A stretch of 64,000 nucleotides of DNA from Linum tenue (Eukaryota > Streptophyta > Magnoliopsida > Malpighiales > Linaceae), in NCBI GenBank assembly GCA_946122785.1, contig CAMGYJ010000002.1, forward strand, positions 56,135,703 through 56,199,702. The letters run 5' to 3'. This document shows positions 42,310 to 53,472 of this stretch, in pieces. The translations under genes and the position numbers were made by a program. Position 1 is the first letter of the stretch. Each line of letters opens with the position of its first letter. The notes beneath the pieces are model-generated. The model was not told where the DNA came from. It saw only the letters and a list, made by a program, of their open reading frames with translations, and searched no databases.

Positions 42310-44760
42310 AAAGTCAATGGGGAGGAAAACAAGAAGGAAGGGCAACATGCTGTTGAAGGTGGACCTTGCGAAGGCCTATGACAGAGTCAGTTGGAGGTTC
42401 CTTGAAGAGACCATGGTGGCTGCCCATCTCCCTGCCAACTTCATCGTACTAGTTATGGCCTGTGTGACTACTACAAGTTATCAAGTGCTTTGGAATAGGG
42501 GCGAGACTGACTGTTTCACCCCTACCTAAGGACTAAGACATGAATGTCCCTTACCTCCCTACTTTTTCACTTTGTGTATTGAGAGATTTAGTCATAGTAT
42601 TTTGCATGAGGTCAATGAAGGGAGGTGGTAGCCAATGAAGCTATCTCCTGGAGGCCCTCCCTTGTCCCATTTATTTTTTGCCGATGACTTAGTTCTCTTC
42701 GCAGAAGCTAACCCCCTGCATGCTGGTGTGGTCATGAACTACTTGAAGACTTTTTGTTGTGCCTCTGTGGAACTGGTCAGTAGGGAGAAGTCTAGGGTGT
42801 TCTCTCTAAAAATGTTAAGAAGCCTACTAGACAGGAAATTTGTGGTAGACTTGGAATACAAGAAACTCACGACCTTGGCAAGTACCTTGGGGTCCCTGTT
42901 TTGCATGGTAGGTTAACCAGGAATACCTACAAGTACATCCTGGATAGGATGGATCAGAAACTGACGACCTCGAAAGCCAAGACTCTCTCTTTGGCAGGAA
43001 GAGTCACCCTGGCAAGTGTTGTTTTGAATGTCATCCCCACCTATGGGATACAAACAACCTTCATTCCCCTGTCTGTGTGTGATCTGATTGATAGGAAGGT
43101 TAGGGGGTTTGTTTGGGGTTCACAGGAAGGAAAAAGAAAGGGCCACCTTGTGGGATGGGATACAATCTGTAAACCCAAAGCACAAGGAGGGTTGTGACTT
43201 AAATCTGGCCGCTGTCTCAACATGTCTTTCATGATAAAGTTGGCCTGACAGGTGTTTAATAAGGAAAATGAGCTATGGGTCAAGGTTTTGCAGGGGAAAT
43301 ATTTCAACCACAAAGATGGAGAGGTTGTCTCAGTGAAGAAATCAAACCACTCCAACCTCTAGAGAGCCATAGTGAAGGCGATGCCATTAATGAAGGAGGC
43401 CTCGTGCTGGAGCATACGAGATGGAAGGGACACAAGCTTCTGGAATCAGCCATGGCTTGACTGTGGAGTTCTGCTCAGTGACCATCTTCTGCAGGACATC
43501 AATGAGGAAGAGAGCAGCACGAATGTGGCAGAGTGGGTGACTGAGGAAGATGAGTGGAGGTGGGAAAGGTTAAAGGAACTCCTACCTGATGACATCCTTA
43601 TGTTGATTGCAAGTAAAATCACCCCTAACCCGGAGCTAGAGGACAAGATGATTTGGGGGCTTGAAAAAGATGGGAGATTCCGCCTGAAATCAGCGTACAA
43701 TCTAGTTGTGAACATTAACAGCGAGGGAGAGTCACCAAGATGGAAGGCGATCCGGCAATGGAGAGGCCCCAACAGAGTCAAGCACTTCCTCTGGCTGGCT
43801 AGACACAAGAGACTTTTTAGCAACAAGGAGAGAACAAAACGAAAGATCACCAGAGATGAAGAGGAATTGGTGGAACATATTTTGAGAAGCTGCACTAAGG
43901 CTAAGCTTATGTGGGGCAGATTCAAGGAGAAGATCATGGTGAAAGATCACAACATCCCTTTCCAGAACTGGCTTCTCTCAAACCTCAAGAACGAGAAGTC
44001 AGGGGTGGACTTTGGGATCATCTGCTGGATGCTGTAAAAATAAAGAAACGTGGAGGTCATGGAAGGAGTTCCCTTTTTTGAGCAAGGACTGCCGTGAAAA
44101 ATTAAAGCTTGGCTTAACATTGTTGAGCAAGCCAGAATCCGAGAAAAGAAGACACGGTCAACGCCGTCCTCCCTCAAACGAAGTCAACAGGTTGGATGGA
44201 TACCCCCGCCGGAAGGGTGGGTGCAAATCCAAACCGATGGATCAATCCTTTCCCCGGAAGAACATGTTGCTGCAGGAGGGCTCATTCGTGATTGTGAAGG
44301 CAGGTGCAAAGAAGCGTTCGTGTGCAAATTGGGTATCTGCTTAATCACTAGTGCGGAGCTGAAAGGCACTGTGGAAGGGTTGAAAATTGCATGGAACAAA
44401 GGCTACATGAGAGTCCATTTGAACATGGATTCCTCTACTGCAATTGCAATCATCAAGAACCGTGAGGACGATGAACATCGACATGGTCATATTGCTCATC
44501 AGTTTCACTACCTGCTTAACCTTGATTGGATTGTTGTTATTTCTCATGTTTTTAGGGAGGCTAATTTTGTTGCTAATTACTTAGCAGATAGGGGACACTT
44601 TGTTGATTTTGGCACACATCACTTCAATGTGTGTGACCCGGGTCTCGGGCAATGGTTGTACCATGACATCATGGGAGTGTCCTATGATCGTTTAATTAGT
44701 TATACGAATTAGACGCTTGGCGTCGTCTTTCTTCCAAGAAAAGAAGAAAGTTAAACATAT
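42310..44760 (+). pseudogene. L1-type LINE, 5'-truncated: RT, zf-RVT and RNase H-like domains
   Basis: The first recognisable motif is LLKVDLAKAYDRVSW (42351), the start of the reverse-transcriptase palm. The catalytic FADDLVLF follows at 42672, then the thumb region LSLAGRVTLASVVLNVIP (42988). The zf-RVT linker (RFRLKSAYN 43677, WLARHKR 43793) comes next, then the C-terminal RNase H-like domain (IQTDGSILSPEEH, STAIAIIKN, 44220-44460), ending TAG 44710-44712. The zf-RVT cysteine-rich stretch is degenerate. At least six stops or frame changes break the open frames. A purine-rich tail follows at 44738-44752. Endonuclease and ORF1 are missing, typical of incomplete reverse transcription. Inactive. 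Confidence 0.85.
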
Positions 44761-44959
44761 GAAAAGAACAAAACCAAAGTGTAGAGTCAAGGGGGAGAAA
44801 ATGGAGTGGTTGTACTGTTCCAACGTGACACTCAAGAATGGTGGTCATCATCATGGTGACGAGGCTCCTAGTGTGGAGGAGAAGGCTGCTAGTACGGGTC
44901 CTGGTAATAGAGACCCTGAGCATGGAGGAGCTCCTCCTTGATGCGGTGAGAATGATTCC

Positions 44960-45872
44960 ATGCATCTCGTCTTAGTCGAGCCGAGCTAATAGATCCATGT
45001 AGTGTCCCTAAAAAGTTTTGACACGAGCCTCAAGATTTTTCGAGGAAGAGGGGCCAACACTGGATGATGATGTAGAAGCGTGGGTATGACTACATTGGTG
45101 TGGTGGTGGAGCTCTCTAGGATGGCTCGCCCTGCTCCTCCACTACTTGTTAGACAAGTACGAAAGGCGGAGGCCATCAATGTACTCAATCCCCCACTCAG
45201 TAAGGACCATCGTGCAAATGATGGTGTCGATGTCGTAGTACCGCGCCATACGGGTGATGACGAGGCATAGAGGCATGGTATAAAACCTGAAATGTCCTAG
45301 AATTAGATAGAAAGAGGTCACCACTAATGACCCGAGGTACAGAGGCTCCCAGGGTCAGCTCATGGTCTGGAGAGCCACGCTCCCTTAGAGGGTCACATGC
45401 CTGTAAGCTAGAGCGTTGTGCACTACGGTATGAGTCAGCAACATGCAGAGGATCCTACACTGGGTAATAAGAGAGTAGTCCTCGCATGGACCACTTGGAA
45501 CCGCTGATCACGGTACTGCTCATGGAAGATCCTCTTGAACGCCCTCTAGGGGTTCTCCATTTGGGTTTACTCCAGCTTAGTCATCGTCATGATGCTCATG
45601 TGCAGTTGTAGATACTAAGCCAAGGTGTCCTAAATGATGTTGAGAATGCTAACTCCACAAGACTGCTCGTGTCTGAAGGTGGAGTAGAACTCAACACAGA
45701 GCTCTCGAAATATGTGCTCGTCGATTCTAAGAAGCTGCCGCCACTAAGGATGACCAATGGTTTTTGAGATAGCAACCTGGCAATGGAGATCCTCGAACAT
45801 ATCCAAATTAGGGAGCTAGTAGGGGGTCAATATCTCCAATCTGCCTCCAAATTTCCTTGGGAAATCTTGAGG
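44960..45872 (-). pseudogene. Athila-like ORF1-type fragment
   Basis: The minus strand from about 45810 encodes WRQLLRIDEHIFRELCVEFY, then STFRHEQS and many stops, similar to the ORF1/putative-transposon-protein region that Athila elements carry. The continuation upstream lies past the LTR element at 45878-48621. Strongly decayed. Confidence 0.5.
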
Positions 45873-45877
45873 GAAAA

Positions 45878-46235
45878 TGTGAGAAACACATTTATTGGGA
45901 GTTTCTATTGTTATATTAGGTAGGATAATTATTATTATGATTAGTAGAGATTTAGTCCAATTAGGTTATTCGTTAGGGTTTTCCAGTATTTCCTATATAT
46001 GTACTTTGGGTTTACGTCATAATCAATCAAGAAGAATATTAAGCAAAGTCTCCCAAACCCTAATCTCTCCTCTCAACTCCTAATTTCTATTCTCTCCTAA
46101 TCCAAGGCCTCGGCCGATTCCCAATTCTATTCTTTCTCATCTAAATCCCTAATTCTTTCTCTCAAACCCTAAATCCCTAATTATCACGAGTGCCGAAGAT
46201 CAGTATCGAAAATCCCTAGAAGCGAGGTTCTCACA
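45878..46235 (+). repeat. 5' LTR of the non-autonomous element
   Basis: Starts tgtgagaaacacattt and ends gaggttctcaca, 358 bp. The 3' part contains several aaaccctaa/aatccctaa motifs resembling plant telo-boxes. Confidence 0.95.
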
Positions 46236-46237
46236 AT

Positions 46238-46253
46238 TGGTATCAGAGCCTGG
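46238..46253 (+). other. primer-binding site tggtatcagagcctgg
   Basis: Complementary to initiator methionine tRNA, two bases after the LTR end. Confidence 0.92.
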
Positions 46254-46276
46254 TTGCAGGCACTCGTACCAGAACC

Positions 46277-48266
46277 ATGTCGAGACTCGAAGAGCTCTCG
46301 GTCAGCGAACTCACAAAGATGTTGAAGTCGAAGCTGGAAGCGCTGTGGAAGAACGAGGTTGCCTCGTCCATGATGCTGTCCGGGAACAATGTGCGGGCAG
46401 CCCCATCCAAAGCCGCAGCCGCCGCATCGATGGAGCCGGCGAAGGAAGAAGCGGCAGATCCGCCTACTTGTCGCGGAAATAGCTCGACGCCGGGTGGCAA
46501 ATTGAAGAAGAGGAAGCCAATGGAGGTCGAGCCACCATCGGAATTTGAGGCGGAGATGAGGATGCAGATGGCGGGGGACGAGTGCAATAAGGAAGCGGTG
46601 CTGGTTGCTGGTGACGAGGCTGCTTGCGAGATCGGGACAGAGAACAAGAGGAAGGTCGCCGGATCGGGCCTGCCTTCCTTTCGCCTGGGAATGCGCCACC
46701 GCCAAAGGATGCGAGGAAAGAAGCAGTGATCCCACCGCCAGACGGTGCTGCCACTTCTCCAAAGCAGGTGGATTCGAATGCGACAGGTAAGGAAGAAGAA
46801 CCGGGAGTGAGTTCCGATGCGGCAAAGGATTTCCTAAATCCCGTCCTTCCACCGCCGAGGAAACCGCCAGAGGAACAATCATCATCGACCATGGCCCGCG
46901 ACGCCAACGGACGAGAAGAAGCAGGACCGGGGACGCACAAACTGTTGGACCAGTCGAAATCACGAGTCCAGCCGCCGGCCCAGCCTTGACGGCATCCGAC
47001 AAGAAGATGGAGACTAGCGCCAATGTCGATCGCCGACCCGAAGTGGAGGCGGAGCAAATTCGATGGGATTCTGCATTGGCGACACAGCCGATGTGATCTG
47101 CTGGAACTACAGTCAAGGCGCCGACGAAGAAGAAGGCGAGGGAGTCGCCACTGGTCAAGAAGAAGGAATCGTTAGAGTCGAAAACGACGGGGAAGAAGAA
47201 GATGGAAGTCGAAGCTTCGAGATCGCCTTCCTCATGCCAGGTCAGTCACTCGACGCCGGAGGACAAGGCGGGCAAGAGGGCGCTCGAACTCGAGCCACAG
47301 TCGGAGAAGAAGAAGAAACCGCCGGAGAACGAGGCGAAGCAGCTGCCGCCGAAGGAAAAGATGGCGGCGGGGCCGGAAGGGCCGTCGTGCCGTCAGCGGA
47401 ATGGCGCACCACCGGAGAACGAGCGGAAGAAGACAAAGCCGGAGAAATTGGAGGCGATGGAGGCTCCGGACGTGAGGGTGGCGGCGACCCCTGTGGTGGC
47501 CGACGAGGAGGAGAAGCCGCCTACAAAGGAGGAGAAGGTGGAGGGCGGCGGGTTTCCTTCCCCTGCAACCCTAAACCGCCGAAGCTTGGGGCATGCTGGG
47601 TTCTCGTCGACCCGAAATGCTAGGTGCTTTGTTGGGCCGAGGAAGAGAGGTGGGCCCATTGGCCGGGGACGTGAGCTGGAGAATGAGAAGGAGAATTTTG
47701 TTGGGTTCGACTTAGACCAACCTGACCAGCATCTTGGGCCGAAAACCAATCAGCAGGACGGGCCTAAGGTGGAGTGCAGTTGGGCTTCTCTCTACCCAGT
47801 CTTTGGGACGCTCAAGGACAGCCTTACAAGGGCTCTTTTATACATAATTGGGCCAGATCATGCAGAACTTAAATCGAACATGGGATGTTATAAAAGGAAA
47901 GAAGACTTGGAGGGAGTTCTTGTGTTGACACACGGGCTTGCAAGGGAGTCAAACCCAAAAGAAGTTAAGAAGAAGAACACCTCATCCTTTCAAGTCATGG
48001 TAGGCCGATCCAGGAGTGGAGGAGGAGAAGAGTTATCTGATTCCTATTTCGTGGACTTCGAAAGAGATGACGAAGAACTGTTAAGCTATGGCAAACGTGA
48101 TATGTGTCACGCGGGTGGACAAGAGACACAGAAAGTTGGAGTTGCACGAGAAGAGTTCCTTCGCGAACTGGAGCGCAATTGGAAACGAAGAAAACGGAAG
48201 GTCAAGGAGGTAGAAGTCAACTACAACCTTGAGGTGAAGGTTGTTTCCAAGGGGGATGGATTGTGA
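46277..48266 (+). pseudogene. unrecognised Lys/Glu/Pro-rich frame(s) of the non-autonomous LTR element
   Basis: The ATG at 46277 (MSRLEELSVSELTKMLKSK) lies 24 bases after the primer site, the normal gag position. Coding-like sequence runs through three frames in turn, with one-base shifts near 46640 and between 46870 and 46990, and a TGA near 47094. The last part is a clean frame from 47202 to TGA 48264-48266 (354 codons). Composition is low-complexity at first (KKKPPENEAKQLPPKEK, SEKKKK), then ordered-looking (WASLYPVFGTLKDSLTRALL, then an FVDFERDDEELLSYGKR stretch and an arginine/lysine-rich end). I know no family for it. It could be a highly diverged gag, or host sequence carried by the element. 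The second half is the better candidate for a real protein. Confidence 0.5.
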
Positions 48267-48621
48267 GAAACACATTTATTGGGAGTTTCTATTATTATAT
48301 TAGGTAGGATAATTATTCTTATGATTAGTAGAGATTTAGTCCAATTAGGTTATTCGTTAGGGTTTTCCAGTATTTCCTATATATATGTACTTTGGGTTTA
48401 CGTCATAATCAATCAAGAAAAATATTAAGCAAAGTCTCCCAAACCCTAATCTCTCCTCTCAACTCCTAATTTCTATTCTCTCCTAATCCAAGGCCTCGGC
48501 CGATTCCCAATTCTATTCTTTCTCATCTAAATCCCTAATTCTTTCTCTCAAACCCTAAATCCCTAATTATCACGAGTGCCGAAGATCAGTATCGAGAATC
48601 CCTAGAAGCGAGGTTCTCACA
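48262..48621 (+). repeat. 3' LTR of the non-autonomous element
   Basis: 360 bp, about 99 percent identical to 45878-46235 by eye. Confidence 0.95.
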
Positions 48622-48626
48622 GAAAA

Positions 48627-49307
48627 TGAAGGGGAGGCTTGTACTCAGCCACCGGAGGTGGCGTTTGTGAGGCCTTCATATGCACGTCTTCCTTTGTCTC
48701 CTTAGACTATTGTTCGATAACCGTTGTAGGGTTTCTTCTTCTTGAGGTACTTTCTTTGGTTCAACCTCTTGAGTCACCTTGCCACTTCAAAGAAAAATGG
48801 CATGCAACCCCGCCCTTGGATCTTTGGGGTTTTCTACGGTTTAGGAAGGTAGGGCTCCTTGAGGTCTCTAGGTGAGGACTTCGGCGAGATTATCGATTTG
48901 GGTTTCCAAGTTTTGAAGATTCACTTGATGGCTTCTAATTCCCTCCTCAATAGAGATTATAGTACCCCTATCGTCCTTGCTTCATATCCATCTTGTATGG
49001 CCTCGTTTGCCATGTCTACAATCAGAAACTGCTCTTCAACTTCAACTTCTTCTTGAACTTCGGTTGACCCTAATTCAACAATCGCTCCCTTGCTACCCTT
49101 AGCTCCCTCTCACGTGCAAGTAGTCGGAGAGTCCATATGTTGTTTTCTAGTGGCTCCAAGGGTTCTGGATTGCTCGGGGTCATACACTACCTCCACTCAC
49201 TCCAAACAACACAAACAAGAGCCAACTAGCAAGGTCTAACATATAATGCAAGGAAAAAAACTAGATTAATAGTGGTTTATTTTTTTCTCAATAATAAACC
49301 GTTGTCC
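48627..49307 (-). pseudogene. Athila-like gag/leader remnant
   Basis: Read on the minus strand from 49215 it gives MTPSNPEPLEPLENN and LLARERELRVARERL, followed by broken gag-like sequence. Around 48870-48960 it contains ETQIDNLAEV-type gag C-terminal sequence, in inverted orientation to 41181-41290. It lies between the primer site and the ORF1-like fragment, so all three belong to one minus-strand Athila-like element. Confidence 0.55.
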
Positions 49308-49315
49308 CCTGTAAC

Positions 49316-49757
49316 TAGGGGTGGCTATTTGGACCGGGACCGGATGAAAAACAAGAAACCGGACCGTATAACCCGGACCGAGACCGGACCGGGACCGGAT
49401 AGTAAACAATCCAATCCAATCTTTGGGCTTAGATTTGAGGTAAAAAACCGGATAAAGACCGGATAAGAGAGCTCAACACCCAAAACTTAAGGGTAATTTG
49501 CATAAACGGTCACAAACCTTTGCACTTAGTACAAAACTTAACCAACTCCTCACCCTTTTAGGCCTTAGGCCACTCAAATTCCCACAATCTCAATATAAAA
49601 TCAAGACCAAATTGGGACCGGACCGGGTCAAGACCGGACCGGATCAAGACCGGACTGTATCCAATCCAATCTTCGGTCCTTATATTTTCAAAAAAACCGG
49701 ACTGGACCGGATCAATTTGGGCCAATTTAACCGGACCGGACCGTATAACCACCCCTA
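49316..49757. mobile_element. hAT-type MITE with GGTCCGG arrays, copy 3, 442 bp
   Basis: The ends are taggggtggctatttgg and, inverted, taggggtggttatacgg. A perfect 8-bp duplication, cctgtaac, lies at 49308-49315 and 49758-49765. It shares its core with copies at 6457 and 37610. The insertion lies within the primer-binding site of an Athila-like element. Confidence 0.93.
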
Positions 49758-49765
49758 CCTGTAAC

Positions 49766-49777
49766 GGCTCCAGAAAA
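49766..49777 (-). other. primer-binding site of Athila-like element, split by a hAT MITE
   Basis: Read on the minus strand, TGGAGCCGTTACAGGGGAC (before the MITE insertion) resembles the TGGCGCCGTTGCCGGGGA primer site of Athila and related gypsy elements. The rest of the site is at 49303-49315. Confidence 0.55.
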
Positions 49778-49778
49778 G

Positions 49779-51046
49779 CTTGACTCGATCATAACTACAC
49801 TATCAAAGGCCTAGTGGAACCTTCAATCGGTGTAGTGAAGAGCAAGTATTTCTCTAATGATCAAACCCGAGTGGTTTGTGTATCCTTACTCAGCAAATCA
49901 CAAATCATCTAGCGATAGAAAATTTTTATTAATCTATTTTAACTAAACAAACAAGCAAAAAAACAAGTAGTTTGGATTCAAGGGAGAAAGCTTCACTCGG
50001 ATGATTACCTCCTAGTCATGTGTTGAGTTGATGACATGATACTCTAGTGGTATTTTCAAATTATATATATCGCTAGGAGATCAAAGATAGTTAGGAGTCC
50101 CTATTCGAGTTGTCCTAACTCGCCTAATTTCTCTAATCGGAGAGGCGTAACAAACTACTGGATTAGGCAATTAGGGAAACCAAATCCACTTCCTCGGTCG
50201 ATGAACCAAAACATCATAAAGAAACCAATCACCCTCTTTATTGGGCGCCTTACGGTGATTGAATAGTGATCCAAATTACCCTATGGAGATCTTCTCTTTC
50301 TTAGGTTAATTAGCCCCAAAATTGAGGAAATTGATCAAGGAATCTCAATTATCATGATAAATACTAATAAATATACAATCAAACATGCCAATCACAAAAT
50401 AGAGTTAACAACCATCCATGTGAAAGGAAAATCTACCCCATGTATAGATAATGTACTACAACTAAAGAGAAACCTCATGGAAAGATGATTCTCCTTCTTC
50501 TTATTTGCTTGGAATGGTGTTGAAGATGAAATTTGGCCTCCTTTGGTCTTGGGTAGGCCAAATTCCCCTTAAGTCTTCCTTGGTTCGTTACTTTCACTCT
50601 CTAGAATGTATAAGAAGATCCAAATCTCTCTCTAATGTTCCTCCCTTTGAAATCTTCTCACTCTCATATTTACACTCGACAGGGCACATTTCACAGTTCG
50701 TCGTCACACCCGTGATGTGTGCAGTGAAACCGTGATCTCAGTTCAAAATGCATTGTTTCCCTTACACATTTCACGATTTAATTGTATTCTTCACGCCATG
50801 TGTCCGTGTTCCATGCAATGCCCATGAGACGTCCAAATGCTCCCAGAACGTTGTATACTTCAAAGTTTTGATGCAAGCTTCACGGTCTCCTGCTCGTGAC
50901 AATCTGCTATGAACCATGACCCATACAATTTCTTGCACTTTGTCCTGTTTTTGCTCACTTTCATCCAACTCTCAATCATTTTGCCTTTCACTTGCTATAG
51001 CCTGAAACATCTAAAATTTTGGAAAACCTAGCATATAGTTCTTACA
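49779..51046 (-). repeat. LTR of an Athila-like element (approximate)
   Basis: On the minus strand the outer end is likely TGTAAGAACTATATGC at 51046, and the inner end is just before the primer site at about 49779. AT-rich and non-coding, of about 1.27 kb, which fits an Athila-type LTR. The partner LTR and target duplication were not found. Confidence 0.5.
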
Positions 51047-52130
51047 CGTATTGCCTCCTCAATTTCGAGTTGGGCATAGAGAATCCAATTGAGACACTTG
51101 CTCTTGCCTAGATAAAGGTCTTGAAGCCTTAGGAGTTTGGTTGTGAAGCGTTGAGGAACAACATCTAGAAAGGCATGAGTAAGATGTTCCATAAAAACTT
51201 TAGTTCCTCATGTTCCCTTAAGAGATCTCCACGAGGTTGCCCCAAAGGTGGTGGGGTTTACTCCTCTTCTCCCTTGAACAATGGCGGGTGCTATGAGAGT
51301 TGGTGTTCTCCATGTTTATACAAGGTTTGTTAGTGTTTGGGCACAACATAGATAAAATGGACGCAAGTGACCTATAATCCAATTAATTTGTAGTATGATT
51401 AACATGCAACCCGATTGACCAGTAACACGAAGAAACAGATCCTAACCTGTCACCTCTACATCACATCCACAAGGAGAGAGTGGGTTATTTGTTTCCCGTT
51501 GGGCCACTTTGCATTTGTTCCTAGCAAGTAGGCAGCCCCAGCCATGCATGGACGTCGGCTGCGCGCAAGTTGCGGTAAAGAGCATTGGTACACTGAACAT
51601 GTACGGTGTTCTGGAAATTGGATGCATCACTTATCTTATCTCTGGACCCGCCCACCACCAGCCTTACCACTTGCTGCTTTCTGTAGTTGTAGTTGTCGTT
51701 GTAGGGTAGGGTGGCCCCTTGAGGTTTAAATGCGCGATGGCATTTGCTGGGAGTTCCTTCGGATTTGAATTCTTGCATTGCAAGCAAGTGGGTTGATTGA
51801 TTGAGAAGTTGATGGATGGAGGGGCTCGGACTCACTCGGACTCTTATTAAAATATGTCGTTATAAATATGATTGTACAAGTAACTGCACATAGATTAATT
51901 TGACCGGCTTTGTATGAATATTGAATAGTTTAATTGTGATAAGCAAGCTCTGTACTGTATGGTGTTTATTGGAATTGTTCAAAATTGATAAGTTTCGTTC
52001 GTCTACAAGAGATATTATGTCAATATTAGCTGCACCATAATGAAGCTTTCTAATTAAGTAATTAATTAATTAACTTGATGATCTACACAATCAACTAAAC
52101 TCCAGCAAGCCCCACACTCTATATGTATCC
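51047..52130. other. no gene recognised between the Athila-like LTR and the ERF gene
   Basis: 51047-51360 may be more gypsy-derived DNA. 51360-52130 looks like ordinary 3' flank of the ERF gene, which is transcribed toward it. Confidence 0.4.
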
Positions 52131-52733
52131 TTAGAAGGGACCCATTTCCAGTTCCCGGGCGGCGGATGCTTTCTCCGAATCCGGCGCCGTTTTCTTCATC
52201 CTCCTCCGTCTCCGGGCAGTGCATGCAGCTGGCGGGTCGGACTTGCCAGCTTCTAGTGGGAAATTGAGGATCGCTTTCCTGCCCCTCATTTCAAAAGCGG
52301 CGAAGTCGTAGGCTTTGGCGGCATCCACGTCGCTGTCGAAAGTCCCTAGCCACACCCGGCTGCCTTTCTGGGTCGGGTCGCGGATTTCCGCCGCAAATTT
52401 GCCCCACGGCCTCTTCCTCACGCCTCTGAACTGCCTCCCCTTCTCTTCCGGCTCTGGCGACGACGACCCACTACAGGAACCCGAAACCGTAGGCTTCGGC
52501 GAGGACGTGTCAAGGTGTGATTCAGGGGAATTGGAGTCAGAGCACAAAGCAGGGGATTGCGATTCTTCTTCTGCTTCTTCGTGTTTTACGGGCACAGGAA
52601 GCAGCAGCTCCTGGGAGACGGAAGAGATTGGGGAGTTCAAATCAGTGATGAAGAGATCGGCGGAGGAGAAATGGTCTTCCAGTAGGTGCTGCCGAATGAG
52701 CTCTAGAGCTCTGTATTCCTCTGGCGTTGCCAT
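52131..52733 (-). CDS. AP2/ERF transcription factor, ERF group IX-like
   Basis: A single exon, 200 aa, with ATG at 52733 and TAG at 52133-52131. The AP2/ERF domain spans residues about 101-160: [19 protein letters not shown], then [20 protein letters not shown] and [11 protein letters not shown]. The AAEIRD and WLGTF signatures make it ERF and not DREB, and the [19 protein letters not shown] end is typical of the ERF5/ERF6/ERF105 group (IX). A basic cluster ARRRRRMKK (173-180) is a likely nuclear signal. The acidic, serine-rich middle (residues 50-98) may be an activation domain. Group IX factors bind GCC boxes and act in ethylene, jasmonate and stress responses. Intronless, as usual for the group. 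Complete at both ends. Confidence 0.93.
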   Translation of the reverse strand: MATPEEYRALELIRQHLLEDHFSSADLFITDLNSPISSVSQELLLPVPVKHEEAEEESQSPALCSDSNSPESHLDTSSPKPTVSGSCSGSSSPEPEEKGRQFRGVRKRPWGKFAAEIRDPTQKGSRVWLGTFDSDVDAAKAYDFAAFEMRGRKAILNFPLEAGKSDPPAACTARRRRRMKKTAPDSEKASAARELEMGPF

Positions 52734-53321
52734 TAATAAACTACCAAGGCAGAGAGAGAGACAAAGAGTGTAGAGTAATATCAGCTAAACCAGGTGCAGG
52801 CTGATGAGTAGTATCGTAGTTGACCCAATTTAAAGGAGAGGGATGCAGTGAAGTAACCCAATTTGAATCGTCCACAGTTGGGAGGGAAGGGAAGGAAGCA
52901 CAGTCGAGCTCAGAGTGAGTGATTTCAGTGTGGGGGATGAATATTTATTTGAGTGTGTCCCAATTTTAGGGAGTTAATGTGGGAAGGGAGAGGGAGAGGG
53001 AGAGGGATCCGCAGTCTCAGTGTTGTGTTCTGTCAGCACACGGTTTCAACTCATCCAGCGCACAACTTGACATTGCGGTGGAATTGGACCTTGATATGCC
53101 CTTATCCATACTCCCACTGAATCAAAGGGAAGGGAAGTGTTCTAATACAACACACGATGATAGGGGCGGAAAACTGTCTGGTGCTCTATGATCAAACAAC
53201 TCCATCGAAGCAAGCCAACTACCAAAATCCACCATACTTTGTAGGCTCACACGTCTGGAAGACTTCCCCTGGTTTCAAAACTGCATTAAACTAAAGTCCC
53301 CACCAATTAACCAGGGATCGC
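52734..53321. promoter_or_regulatory. upstream region of the ERF gene
   Basis: No coding region. A GA-rich run (gggagagggagagggagaggga) lies at 52986-53007, and a tttaaatt box is seen on the minus strand at about 52830. Regulatory function is not shown. Confidence 0.3.
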
Positions 53322-53436
53322 TGCTCACTTTTACTCTTGCTAATTCAGTATAAGTAGCCCTCCTTTCTAACTGTTTACCGTTTACCGATACCGGTTACTC
53401 TTGCTCACTTTTACTCTTGCTAATTCAGTATAAGTA
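53322..53436. repeat. 35-bp perfect direct repeats (53322-53356 and 53402-53436)
   Basis: Both read tgctcacttttactcttgct then aattcagtataagta. The 45 bases between them hold a piece of the neighbouring hAT-like terminus (ctgtttaccgtttaccgata), which also occurs at 53485. Confidence 0.9.
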
Positions 53437-53472
53437 AACCGTTTACCGAATTTACCGGTTTCGGTATACCGA

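Larger units (their letters stand above)
45878..48621 (+). mobile_element. non-autonomous LTR retrotransposon with private reading frames, 2744 bp
   Basis: LTRs of 358 bp (45878-46235) and 360 bp (48262-48621) differ at about four bases plus one 2-bp indel by eye. The primer-binding site tggtatcagagcctgg lies at 46238, a polypurine tract aagggggatgga ends at 48260, and a perfect 5-bp duplication, gaaaa, sits at 45873-45877 and 48622-48626. The interior (about 2.0 kb) is coding-like, but shows no capsid, zinc knuckle, protease, integrase or RT motif. LTR similarity suggests recent insertion. It is a LARD/TR-GAG-like derivative that must rely on an autonomous copia partner. Confidence 0.93.

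Noticed and set aside
46184..47158. Minus-strand 324-codon frame antisense to the non-autonomous LTR element
   Set aside because: It crosses the LTR boundary and primer site, is low-complexity and opposite to the frames that match element structure; an antisense shadow.
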